Positions 1-10,344 of a DNA stretch of 64,000 nucleotides are shown here, piece by piece. The position numbers were made by a program, and so were the translations under genes. This DNA is from Selaginella moellendorffii (lineage: Eukaryota; Streptophyta; Lycopodiopsida; Selaginellales; Selaginellaceae). The stretch's first letter is position 1. The number at the start of each line of letters is the position of its first letter. The notes under the pieces are model-generated. The model searched no databases and was not told the origin of the DNA. It worked only from the letters and a program-made list of their open reading frames with translations. The stretch is from positions 1,531,609 through 1,595,608 of the forward strand of contig NW_003314277.1 of NCBI RefSeq assembly GCF_000143415.4. The letters run 5' to 3'.

Positions 1-574
1 TTCAAGAGCCACGGCCAAACAAACAAAATCTTGCCTACACGGGAATGAAGAACACACCACGCAGTGGAAGTTACAGCATCCACAGTTGTGCTGCGAAATA
101 GGCACTCCAAATTCTGAAAAACCGAAAACCAGAAAGCTAGTCATTTTCATTTCTAGTAAACACCAACTGACCTGCTGGTACCCAAAGCATAAAACATGAG
201 ACGGTCGTTCGCTCTTCCTGAATTGCAGCTCAATGACCCTGTGAACAACCTAGCTAAGAAAAAAAAAAAATTGCTACCGATCCATTACAATACAAAGCTA
301 GAAATACCTCTTGCTGCGACCACCGCTGATCGAGTGAAAATGCAGCAGTATTAAGCGACGGGGCGCTCTCAGAAAGGACCGCATAGCTATCATACAAGAG
401 CTCCTTGTAATCGGCCGAATCCCCTTCCTGGAACAGCATCCCTGCTCCGTCGCGGCCGCGGCCGAGGAGCTCCAGCACCAGCTGCCATAGAAATCGCAGG
501 CGATCGCCATACACAGCTCGCAGTACCTTGGGATGGCGCTGCAAACCCTTGCGCCTTCTCGACCTTCCCGGCAT
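1..574 (-). CDS. TERT: Telomerase reverse transcriptase, N-terminal exons (partial)
   Basis: The catalytic subunit of telomerase copies the telomerase RNA template onto chromosome ends in the nucleus. Three exons are visible on the minus strand: 308-574, 172-249 and 113 to the left edge, with GT-AG introns of 58 nt each. The encoded order fits the plant TERT N-terminal (TEN) region as I know it: VLRAVYGDR near the start, a short leucine-rich helix, DSADYKELLYDSYAVL, then RWSQQE followed across the intron by VVHRVIELQ and VLCFGYQQ, and then TTVDAVTSTAWCVLHSRVG. I chose the ATG at 574 (MPGRSRRR), since plant TERTs begin only a few residues before this block; an in-frame ATG at 610 adds 12 residues. 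The RNA-binding and reverse-transcriptase domains lie outside the window. It is divergent from TWINKLE, 213 bp away. Assignment rests on motif order only. Confidence 0.62.
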
Positions 575-649
575 TCCTTCTCTAGGGTTTCTAAAGCTCC
601 CGCCTCTCATACATTTAAATTTAATGAGTCGTTAAAAAACTCTTTTGCT

Positions 650-745
650 CATGCTAAGAATCGAACCCTGGTCTCCCGACTCCGTCCACGTGGACGGCTG
701 AGGCCCCAAGGCTTTAGGATAGAGGGTTTAGGGCTTAAGCGTTAG
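650..745 (-). repeat. tRNA-like B-box fragment between TERT and TWINKLE
   Basis: On the minus strand the stretch carries a B-box-like GGGTTCGATTC (653-670 region) with no matching acceptor or anticodon stem. It may be a worn tRNA-derived SINE end. The plus strand here also has telo-box-like 'agggtttaggg' at about 724-734, a motif common near plant housekeeping promoters. Confidence 0.25.
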
Positions 746-787
746 GTCTCCATTTGGCCATGGAGAAAATCAGCTAAGCCGAGAAGC

Positions 788-3700
788 ATGGCGCTGGTCG
801 AGCAGCTCGGCTTGAAATCGGTGAGTTCTTCGCAGCTGCGCGTTGCCCTGTGGAGGAATTCTATGATGCTGCTATTGCAGCGGCATTCGCCGGTCTCCTC
901 CTCTCCATTCCTTCCCGCTTCTAGAAAATCTCTGCCAGTTTTTTTGCCAAGAAGATGGGAGCTCCAAATCAGCGCGAGAGGGAGTCCTGTCTGCCAGTTC
1001 GCTTCTGCCGCATCCGAGAATGCGTGTAAGTGATTTATTTCTCTTTTGGTTGCCCTGAGAGAGCGTCATTGTAGATTTGAGAAAGAACGATCAACTGCCT
1101 GTTCGTTTCGAGCTGGAGAAGCTGGGCATTGTCATGGATGATTGGACGCTTGGGAAAGAGCATCGTCTAATATGTCCCCAGGTGCGTGAAGAGCTTTTTT
1201 GTCCAAGTTTCACTGTTTTTCTTTCTCTTGGGCAGTGTAATGGAGGCACCACATACGAGCCCAGCTTTTCTTTGAGGCTTGAGGACGAGTACGTTTTGTT
1301 CGTTTTTTCATGCGACTACATTTTATTATTTGTTCTGTAGATGGACAGCCATTTGGAAATGCCATCGGAGCACTTGTGGATATCATGGAAAGGTGAAGCA
1401 ATTTATTTAAATGACATCCATAGCTAACTCGGGTGTTTTTTCTTTTCTTTGTTGGCATCAGGCAAATGTACCACATGAGAACGGAAGTGCCTTGACCAAG
1501 CGACAAATGGCAGCAGCTTACCATTGGAGAAATCCCAAAATCACAGAGTTTTCACGCACAAGCTTGAATTTACAACCTTTGAGCGATGATGTAAGCTGCA
1601 GTAGAAGAATTTCACGACTCTGACTACATTTGCAGGTTATCAAATGGTTCGCCACCCGTGGTATATCTCAAAAAGTATTGCAACGAAATAGAGTAGAACA
1701 GATTTACAGTGGCTCAGAGGTATTTGCTTTTTCTGGTGTATATTCTTGACCATAACTTCTCGTTTAGCTGGCTATTGCATTTCCTTATTACAAAGAGAAC
1801 AAAATCATCGACTGTAAATATCGAACCATACCCGAAAAGCGCTTTTGGAAGGTACACGCTTAGCTTTGGCTTCGGTTTTGATCCGTTTGTGCCAGGCACG
1901 GGGCGCTGCAAGGAGAACATTCTATGGTTTAGAAGATATTAAAGGGAGAGACGAAGTTGTCATTGTAAGTGTGCATTTTTCCAGCGTTATATGCTCAATC
2001 TTATTTCTTTTTGGTGTTTTTGACAGGTTGAAGGTGAAATGGATAAGCTTTCTATGGAAGAAGCTGGTATCATAAACTGCGTTAGCGTGCCCGATGGTGC
2101 GCCTGTGAAGGCTGCTGACGGTGAAACGCCAGATCCTGAGGAGGTACGCATTATGGTTCGAGCATACGCATTTCATGTACCTTAATATTTTTGCATTGCA
2201 GGACAAAAAATTCTCATATCTTTGGGATTGCAAGGAACAATTTGGAAAGGTTCGAGTTCCCGATGAAGTATTTGCGTTGCGAAACTTGCATGAAATAATA
2301 TTTGTGTAGGTGACTCGAATATTTCTGGCCACCGATGCGGACGGTCCCGGACTTGCTCTTGCCGAGGAACTCGCTCGACGTTTCGGTCGTGAGCGTTGTT
2401 GGCGCGTGAACTGGCCAGTCGTCGACGGAAAGCAGTTGAAAGACGCTAACGAGGTTTTCGACTTGTTTCTAACAGTGAACTTCTCTCAGCGTTTTTTATC
2501 GTCAGGTGCTGCTGACGCTCGGGCCAGAAGCGCTGCGAGAAGTTATTGCAAAATCGGAGCTCTATCCAATTCGCGGACTTTTTCAGTTCTCTAATTTTTT
2601 CAAGGAGATTGACGATTACTACCATATGCGTGTTGAGGAAGCGGAAGGTGCTTCCACTGGATGGAAGGGACTAGATGAGTATTATACGGTAAGAATTTGG
2701 CTATCGTTTTTATTATTCACATGACGACTTTGTAGGTTGTTCCTGGAGAATTGACAATTGTGACCGGAGTTCCGAATTCTGGCAAAAGTGAGTGGATCGA
2801 TGCACTGGTCTGTAATCTGAACCGCTCCAAAGGCTGGAGTTTTGCGCTGTGCTCCATGGAAAATAAGGTATGGCTTTCTTACGTTTATCATTTACTTACC
2901 TTTCTGTGACCAGGTGACGGACCATGCTCGGAAGCTTATTGAGAAGCATTACAGAAAGCCGTTTTTTGAGGCCAAGTACTGTTTTTTACTGTGTTTTTCT
3001 TCCTCATAGCTAAAGCTGGCATACTGCACGTTGACAGGTATAGTAACTCCACGCCCAGACTGACTCCGGAAGAGTTTGCTGCTGGTCTAGAATGGCTGGA
3101 CAACCATTTCTATTTAATCAGGTTTGCATTGTTTTGTATGAGAAGCGAAGTTGTAACTGCGATTGTAGATGTGAGAATGAGAAGCTTCCATCTGCTGATT
3201 GGGTTTTGGATCGAGCAAAAGCAGCGGTTCAAAGATATGGCATACGAGGATTGGTCATAGATCCTTACAATGAACTAGACCATCAGCGATCTAGCAGCCA
3301 GTAATCGTTTAAAATTTCAACGTAAATTCCCTCCCTCCTCTAACTTGCTTTTGCAGGACTGAAACAGAATATGTTAGTCAGATACTAACCAAGATCAAAC
3401 GCTTTGCTCAACACCATGACTGTCACGTTTGGTTCGTCGCTCATCCGAGACAAGTAAATTTCTTTGTGTCCAGTTCCTAATAGCAATCTAATTGTTCGTT
3501 CTGAACAGATGCTCAACTGGCAAGGACAACCGCCAAATATGTATGACATAAGTGGAAGCGCTCATTTTATTAACAAGTGCGACAACGGCATTGTAGTTCA
3601 TCGAAACCGAGACGCAGAGAAGGGTCCTCTGGATCAAGTCCAGGTAACTTCCGTTTGTGTGTGCGTGTGTTTTGAGCAAGTTTTTGGTTGATTGCGTGAG

Positions 3701-3966
3701 AACTTGCGTAAAATCTCCTCTCTGCGCTTTTGTTCCTCGTGCTCATGACGCGTTTTTTGTAGATTCTTGTTAAAAAGGTTCGCAACAAGATAGCCGGGCA
3801 GATTGGTGAAGCCGTCTTGAAATACGATAGGTTGGTGTTTGTAAGCTGTGATGTTCGTGCTTGGTTGATTGTTTGTAGCTCTCCTTTGGTTTCTTTTCTT
3901 TTGTGGTCTCTGAAGCTTGCGTTTTGCAGAGTAACTGGTTTGTTCTCCGATGCCGGGCCTGTATGA
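788..3966 (+). CDS. TWINKLE-type organellar DNA primase/helicase
   Basis: Bifunctional primase and ring helicase for mitochondrial and/or plastid DNA replication. Many exons are separated by short introns; one runs 1852-1895 (44 nt) and joins RFWK to ARGAARR in frame. The first ~75 residues are Ser/Arg-rich, rich in hydrophobic residues and poor in acidic ones, like a transit peptide. Next comes a zinc-ribbon-like block (CPQCNGG, later CHRSTCG), then a TOPRIM domain (EGEMDKLSMEEAG; DADGPG), then a RecA-like helicase with Walker A GVPNSGKSE, an LVIDPYNEL Walker B region, FVAHPRQ and a C-terminal VRNKIAGQIGEA block. The last exon (3931-3966) encodes VTGLFSDAGPV and stop. Plants keep both primase and helicase motifs, unlike animal Twinkle, and both are present here. 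No broken exon was found. Confidence 0.9.
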
Positions 3967-5655
3967 ACAAGTTCGTGGAGAAGCTCCAATTTTGTGTTAG
4001 TGCAATGGAGGTAATGGACGTAGAGCCTGATGACGTGAACCTTGCTTTGTAGATTCACCACGGTAAACAAGTTTGTATATGACGGTAGGATATGATTTTC
4101 TTCTCGAGAGACTTTAGAACATTCTGCAGATAAGCTAATTATAAGGGTAATGTGACAATTTCCAAGATGATTACATGATAAAGACCTTTTTAACAAGTAA
4201 AAACATAGTCCCACTTAAGGTTTTTCAATTTGGAGAGGGCCGCACGTACGCGAGCCCTCAACTTCCACAAATTACAACGTCCACTCCTCCACTTTGGGAA
4301 GATGGTAGGCCGGCCAAGCCGAAGTGCAATGGGAAGGCTGAACCTAGGCCATTGGCTTTTACGATCACCAATAGACCCCGTCCAGGTAAGTCCCTATTAA
4401 ACACACTAATAAATGGAAGTATTGAACAAATAAATTATATGGTTACACAACACCGATCATGGTTTGCCATTTAAAAATAAAATATTATATTAACAGCACT
4501 AACCAATTTGTCATTTTGGGGAAGAAGCAATACCAATAGGCTGTGTTTATAACATTAGAGGCCTCCTCATAATATTGAAGTTACATTGAATGAGAAAAAC
4601 ATAAGAAGAGCTCGTGAAGCATCACTATGAAAAATCTTTGTGGATTTCTCAGTTATAGTTGTGTATAAATCTAAATCAATAGCAATAGGAGGTTACTACA
4701 ACAAAGCCCAACAAGAAATTGTGAGTGACTGCTAAGGATAAAAAAAGCTGGTAGCAAAACAAGGCTGCGATCAAAAGTCATCTAAATTATATTGAAATGC
4801 TCTTTTTACATGAATGATTTTCCTCAAGGAACAGGTTGAGACAGAATACCTTTAAAAAGTATCTCGTGGAGAAGTATGGCTACTACTTTTAAGAGAATTC
4901 TCTGTTTAGTTTAAACCACTCAAGCAATAATTGCAAGATAGATTATTTCAAACTCTAAATTTTATCTTCTTCATCCTCATCCTCTTCATTGTCTTGTTCT
5001 GGTAGCTAGAGTGGTCCCAAAACAAACTCAAAATCTCTAAGAGCCTTCAAAGGAGCCAATTTAACCACTAATAATTTTTTGGAACTCATTCATGGGATTA
5101 TTTCATATTAAGAACAGAATTAAGGTAAAGCTAGGAGTCTAAACAATTTTCCCTGTTTGAATTACAAGAATCTTTGGTTAGGGATAAGTCTTCAAAGGCC
5201 CTTTATATTTTATTGTTAAAAGAGCAAATGTTAAAATGATAAACATTATATTCAAATCTATTAGACACTCTTAATTAAATCAATATAAGACAATAATACA
5301 ACCATAGAATAATAATAGCAATTTTAATATTAATAACAATAATAATAACCACTCTGCTTACTTTAAGAATATTCTCCATGTATAAGAGCTAATCAGAAAA
5401 CCACAAATTCATATATAGTTATATAATACAACGCATCTTTATTAAGGATCTTTAGGATATTCTGTATCATGTGACTTTTATAAATATACATTTTATAACG
5501 TCAAAACACTTTTTTAGATATTGTTTAGTACACATCTATGTTATTACCATCTCAATCTTTTCTATAAAGAGATTAGTAAAATATCAAGTTTAACATAACA
5601 GAATTATTATTAAAGTGATTAAAAAATAATTTCTTATAAATTATATAATAAACAT
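3967..5655. other. AT-rich intergenic DNA with one exon-like island
   Basis: Mostly AT-rich sequence with no recognisable gene. The exception is 4212-4386, which is GC-richer, reads open on the plus strand (GEGRTYASPQLPQ ... NRPRP) and ends at a good donor (ccag|gtaagt). It looks like an orphan exon or a fragment of a duplicated gene. I do not recognise its family and saw no partner exon downstream. Confidence 0.3.
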
Positions 5656-6555
5656 TTATGGATAGTTATTATTTATACATTTATCATGATGAAAAGTATT
5701 GGAATCCCACCAAATTGAATTTTGTGTGTTTGATTTGTAAATTACCATATTACAATCATTCTGTATTATAAGAAAAGTGAATAAAAAACAATTGTTACAA
5801 TATTTTTTGGTAGACCACATTACTTTTTCATGTTCTGTATATAATACAAGATGACCATCATTTTGTAAAATAAGTAAACATAAACCAAAATATTCATCTA
5901 TATTATCTGATGTCCAAAACAAATTTCTTTTAGAATACAGAGAAATTTTACAATTTGATCTTAATAATAACATAATTTTCTTATTTATGGAAACTATAAA
6001 CTGGTCAGTATAAAGTTTGTTATTGGTAAATCCAGCATTCAATGTTGTTAATGATAAATCACAAATATATGATGATCCCTTTAAGCTAATGTTTCTTTTT
6101 TTATTTTTCTCAATTAAAAGGTTTTTACTTCTATATGCACTATATTCAAAATTAAATTTATTTGATGTTATTGCACATTCTTTTGCACGTTTTTGTAATA
6201 TAGTTTTACGATTTTCATTATATATATGCCTTAAAGCAGTTCTTAATGAATTTCCAGTAACGTTTACATCTGGTGATATTGTTTGTGATGAACAATAAGG
6301 TGGATAACCTTCTAAACGCTGAAAAATGAAAGCTACAATTACTCTATTATAATCAACAATAAATATATTATGATATGTTGAAGAGTAAATGTGATTTCTT
6401 GATTTGATTTGTGATAAAAGATTACTAAATCCTTCATCAAGAGCCATTGCAGTTTCATTTTCAGTTAAATAATTTGTCTCTTCAAAATATTTATTATATT
6501 TTACTCCAAAACCTGAAATAAAATATAAACAAGTATAAAATATCATAAAAATCAT
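5656..6555 (-). CDS. Bulb-type (GNA-like) lectin ORF with unknown N-terminal half
   Basis: Single-exon ORF of 299 residues. A hydrophobic start (MIFMIFYTCLYFISG) may act as a signal peptide. Residues ~185-290 form a beta-prism II lectin unit: LYTDQFIVS, a degenerate first repeat (LLLRSNCKISLY, then LFWTSDN), a second repeat QNDGHLVLY with VMWSTKK, and a third QNDCNMVIY with SIWWDSN. The family mannose-binding signature is QxDxNxVxY: the third site keeps it, the second has H for N, and the first is lost. Residues ~25-180 match nothing I recognise. Codons are strongly A/T-biased (many AAT, ATA, AAA), unlike the neighbouring genes but like the surrounding AT-rich DNA. A broken homologue lies at 54.2-59.6 kb. 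It may be a functional gene or a young relic; no internal stop is present. Confidence 0.62.
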   Translation of the reverse strand: MIFMIFYTCLYFISGFGVKYNKYFEETNYLTENETAMALDEGFSNLLSQIKSRNHIYSSTYHNIFIVDYNRVIVAFIFQRLEGYPPYCSSQTISPDVNVTGNSLRTALRHIYNENRKTILQKRAKECAITSNKFNFEYSAYRSKNLLIEKNKKRNISLKGSSYICDLSLTTLNAGFTNNKLYTDQFIVSINKKIMLLLRSNCKISLYSKRNLFWTSDNIDEYFGLCLLILQNDGHLVLYTEHEKVMWSTKKYCNNCFLFTFLIIQNDCNMVIYKSNTQNSIWWDSNTFHHDKCINNNYP

Positions 6556-7244
6556 TTAAAAGTTAATAGAATTCCTTAAAGAGGTAAAATAAAATTTTGA
6601 TCTTAATTTTGTATCATCCTTAATAAACTTAGGACTTTTATACTATAATATAGAAATATCAGTATACTATTATTTGTTATTTCTTAAAGTAGTACTTAAC
6701 TTTTTCTTGAAGATATTATTTGTAATATAATAGTATATATATCACATATGGCAGTCATCAAAGAAAAAATCCAACAAGCATAATATGTTTATGTCATAAA
6801 CCTTAGTAGGATAACTTATGAGGGAGTGCTCACATTAAACAAGCAATAAATAACCTAATAAATAATATACTTAACATGTGGCAAGTTTCATAATACAATA
6901 ATTAAGTTTGATATGTATGTATATTTGTTATATGTTGCATGCAACAATGTTTGGTTTGTTTAATAGGTATTATTCTAATTCAATTCATCAATTGAAAGTT
7001 TATAAACACATTATTAAGGTAGAATAAGATGTTTAGATAAATTATATATATATTGTTTAATAAAATATCCTAGAATATTAAAGCATTATTAGAGGGTTTT
7101 TTTGAGGTTTTCGACCTCCACCCAAATTATCTTATTCTGAGTGGAGAGATGTTTGGATGTCAGGCCTCCTACACTAAACTGAAATAGTTCATATATTATC
7201 CAGGTCACTGCAATCCATTTTTAGATCCATGACAATTTTGAGAC
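6556..7244. other. AT-rich intergenic region
   Basis: No ORF or RNA gene was recognised. Upstream of the PPR gene there is AT-rich DNA with short homopolymer and TA-rich runs, which would have to carry that gene's promoter. Confidence 0.5.
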
Positions 7245-9284
7245 ATGGATTGTGTGTATGCCATACAATCTTGCAAAAGCCTTTCCATTGCAATAACTAT
7301 ACACTCCCAAGTTTGTCAGCGCTACAAAGAAAATTTGGACGTGTTTGTGATAAACAAGCTCATCCAAATGTATGCACGATGCGGCAGCACAATGCACGCA
7401 CGAAGAGTTTTCGATTCCATGGACCCTCCAGTCAGAGATTCCATGACGTGGGATCTCATGCTCTTGGCATATACCCGAAACGGGTATCTTCTGGAAGCTA
7501 AGCAGTTTTTTAGCCAGATGCCTCAGCACAGCGTCGTTTGCTGGACAGCCCTTTTCATTGCTTATGCCCACAATGGGAATCTCAAGGAGTCTAAGGTAAT
7601 ATTTGATGCGATTCCAGAACCGGATCTCGTTGCTTGGACATCAATGCTCGTGGTATATGCCCAAAACGGGTATCTCTTAAAGGCAAGAAAAATATTCGGA
7701 AGGATGCCACAGAGGGACCTTGTATCCTGGACAGCCATGCTTTCTGCATATGCTCGAAATGGCAACTTAAGGGAATCTAAGCTCATCTTTGACGACATTC
7801 CAGAACTGGACCTCCCGTCATGGAATGCGATGCTATCAGCTTATTCCCAAAACGGGCATTTGGAAGATGCCAAGCGCATCTTTCACATGATGCCTGCAAC
7901 GAATCTAAGCTCCTGCAATGCAATCTTGTCAGCATATTCCCAAGAAGGAGACGTCCCCAACGCAAAGAGGTGTTTTGACAAGATGCCGCAGCATTGCATG
8001 GTATCGTGGAATGCTATGCTTGCGGCATATGCCCGGGCAGGGCATCTCGAAGATGCGAGGATATTCTTTGCCACCTTTCATGAGACCGATCTTGTGTCTC
8101 GCAACACCATGCTCGTGGCATTTTCCCAGGCAGGTAATATCCAGGAAGCAACGCGCATCTTCAACGACATGCCCTTCTGGGATTCGGTATCTTGGAGCAG
8201 TATGCTCTTCGCATATGCCCTCAACGGGCATCTGGACAACGCAAAGGAGATGTACGACCGAGTGCCGTACAGGGACGTAGTGCTGGACAACTCGATGCTT
8301 AGTGCGCTCGCGCAGAGGGGCGACATGGCCGGGGCTAGGCGAATATTCAAGAGCATGCAGTACCACAACCTCCTGTCGTACAACGCGATGCTGTGTTTGC
8401 TGCCCGTGGACGAGGCCCGCACAATGTTTGACCGCCTGGCCCGCCGCAACCAGGTGACGTGGAACGTCATGCTCAATGTGTACGGCCAGGCCGGGCGGGT
8501 GGAAGATGCGAAGATTCTCATGGACGAGATGCCGCAGCACAGCCTCGTGACGTGGAATTCGATGCTCACGGCATATGCCGTGACCGGGCATCTGGAATAC
8601 GCCAAGTGCGTGTTTGAGAATATGCCGCATAGGGATCTTATATCCAGGAACGTCTTGCTCAGCGCGTTTTGCCACTGCGGCGAGTTCGCGAGCGCGAAGG
8701 CGAGCTTCGATCTCATGGAGGAGAGGAATCTCAAGTCCTGGAACACGATTCTCGCGGCAAGCGCCTTCCACGGGCAACGCGAGAAGGTAGTCTCCCTGTT
8801 CCAGCGGATGCCGGAGCGAGATCTCGTCTCCTGGAGCACTTTCATCGCGGCGCTGGCTCGAAATCTCGATGCCGCTGGCGCGTTCCAGGGATTCCACACG
8901 CTGATGCTCACGGAGGAGCCCGACGACAGCAGCTTTGCCCTGTTCTTGGTGGCGTGCAGCCATGGTGGCAGCGTCGAGGCAGGGAAATCGTGCTTCCACT
9001 CGATGGAGAGGGATTTCGGGCAGAATCCCACACGGCAGCATTACAGCTCCATGGTAGATCTGCTAGCGCGGGCCGGATCAGTCGCGGACGCCACAAATCT
9101 CCTGAGCAGCATGCCATTCGAGCCGGATGGCCTGGAATTTCGATCCCTGCTTGGAGCTTGCGGCCGGGACAGAGATCTCGAGCAGGGAGGCGTCGCGGCA
9201 AAGGGTGCTGTGGATCTGGATTCCACATCGCTGCTATTGCTCTCCAATCTCTACGCCCCCGGAGCTTCTTCTTCCCGCCTATAA
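7245..9284 (+). CDS. PPR protein, S-type repeat array, no DYW
   Basis: Intronless pentatricopeptide repeat protein of 679 residues. PPR arrays bind organellar RNA in a sequence-specific way. About 16-18 repeats of roughly 31 residues follow the pattern W-x-x-M/I-L-x-A-Y-x-x-x-G-x-L-x-x-A-x-x-x-F-x-x-M-P (for example WNAMLSAYSQNGHLEDAKRIF and WNVMLNVYGQAGRVEDAKIL). This short S-type spacing is common in lycophyte and moss PLS proteins. The C-terminus has the long-repeat/E-like block (LVACSHGGSVEAG, MVDLLARAGSVADA, LLSNLYAPG) and then stops, so E+ and DYW editing domains are absent. It would need a partner deaminase for editing, or acts in another RNA step. A clear transit peptide is not obvious at the start. 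SPC24 begins 44 bp downstream on the same strand. Confidence 0.9.
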   Translation: MDCVYAIQSCKSLSIAITIHSQVCQRYKENLDVFVINKLIQMYARCGSTMHARRVFDSMDPPVRDSMTWDLMLLAYTRNGYLLEAKQFFSQMPQHSVVCWTALFIAYAHNGNLKESKVIFDAIPEPDLVAWTSMLVVYAQNGYLLKARKIFGRMPQRDLVSWTAMLSAYARNGNLRESKLIFDDIPELDLPSWNAMLSAYSQNGHLEDAKRIFHMMPATNLSSCNAILSAYSQEGDVPNAKRCFDKMPQHCMVSWNAMLAAYARAGHLEDARIFFATFHETDLVSRNTMLVAFSQAGNIQEATRIFNDMPFWDSVSWSSMLFAYALNGHLDNAKEMYDRVPYRDVVLDNSMLSALAQRGDMAGARRIFKSMQYHNLLSYNAMLCLLPVDEARTMFDRLARRNQVTWNVMLNVYGQAGRVEDAKILMDEMPQHSLVTWNSMLTAYAVTGHLEYAKCVFENMPHRDLISRNVLLSAFCHCGEFASAKASFDLMEERNLKSWNTILAASAFHGQREKVVSLFQRMPERDLVSWSTFIAALARNLDAAGAFQGFHTLMLTEEPDDSSFALFLVACSHGGSVEAGKSCFHSMERDFGQNPTRQHYSSMVDLLARAGSVADATNLLSSMPFEPDGLEFRSLLGACGRDRDLEQGGVAAKGAVDLDSTSLLLLSNLYAPGASSSRL

Positions 9285-9327
9285 GCGCCAGGAGCCCTAC
9301 ATTTTGAAAAGAGAAAGAAGAGGGTTA

Positions 9328-10189
9328 ATGGAGGGCTTTGCGGTGGCGATGGATCTCTTGGAGAAGATGGGCAGCAGCGCGCGGCACTGCAGGGAGGTGT
9401 ACCAGAAGCTCCACAACGACGATGCCGCCGTGATCCAGCGAGTTGAAGCGATGCTCAGCGAAGCTGGGGCTGCCGTGGAGGAGGATCGCGAGCGAATGAC
9501 TGGGTTGCTCCAAGGTATGACTCTTTTTTGTCTTCTCTCTTTCTTTGCTCAAAGCTTTGTTGGCTAGATTTGAAGCAGGAAGTCGACGCGACCGATAAGA
9601 TGATGGCTCGTTTGAAGAATGCGGGAGTGAATGACGCAGAACTGGAAGCTCTGACCATTACGCTCAAACAAATCAGAGACCATGAGCAGGATTTGGAGGA
9701 AGAAACCAGATAAGTGTCATGTGATTTCACTCTCGAAATTTTTGTATGTTTGTTCTTCGCATTCTTGACACTAGTTCTTGATTTTTCCACAGTTCTAAAA
9801 GACGAAGTGAACAGGATCGAAACTCGTTTCAACTCCCTGGAGGCCAAGAAGGAAGAACTTAAAAAGCTCGAAGCGCTCCAGCAGCACAACACGTGATGAT
9901 AGCACCATTTTTTTTTTTCTCACTCTCTTCGTTTTGCTTCCAGTCACGAGCTCTCTTTGTTTGCACAAGTCACTAGGATCGTCCCGGACACCGAGTCTAT
10001 TGGGAGCTCTATACTTACAGGCAGTAAGCACATCTCTAGAGATTAGTATCTCTCGAAAGCCTTGACGTGTTTTCTCCTTTCCTAGGCATCTTGGACGAGC
10101 AAAAGCGACTAAGGAGCGAATTCAAGCTCGACACCACGGAGAAATCTGAGTTTGAGACATGCCGAGCTCTCTGGCGCATGGAAGTCTAG
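9328..10189 (+). CDS. SPC24: Kinetochore NDC80-complex subunit SPC24
   Basis: SPC24 pairs with SPC25 and anchors the NDC80 complex to the inner kinetochore. Exons: 9328-9514, 9568 to about 9708, 9793-9892, 9944-10023 and 10086-10189. The first three encode a long coiled coil (DRERMTGLLQDLKQEVDATD; KDEVNRIETRFNSLEAKKEE). The C-terminal part matches the globular domain of plant SPC24: LSLFAQVTRIVPD, GSILDEQKRLRSEFKLD, then ETCRALWRMEV and stop. About 200 residues, the usual size. Oddity: the second exon runs into TAA at 9711-9713 with no GT donor before it. The sequence acca|GATAAGTG would be a perfect GTAAGTG donor, in the right phase, without the A at 9710. So the gene is either damaged there, uses a rare donor, or carries a one-base assembly error. 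Confidence 0.75.
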
Positions 10190-10344
10190 TCTGAGCGAGA
10201 GTTTGCAAGTAAGCTTTGTTCCCTTTGGATTATTGATTACAGCTAATTTGAGATCGATAATGTAGGGACGGTACAAACTCTGAAAGAACCATTTGCTTCT
10301 TCGAGCAGCAAAAATGTTGATAGAAGGTTTTTTTTTTCTTTCTT

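Noticed and set aside
7929-9041. 370-codon open frame antisense to the PPR gene
   Set aside because: It mirrors the repeated PPR codons in reverse (recurrent GHGICREH-like units), lacks any domain and is a shadow of the sense gene.
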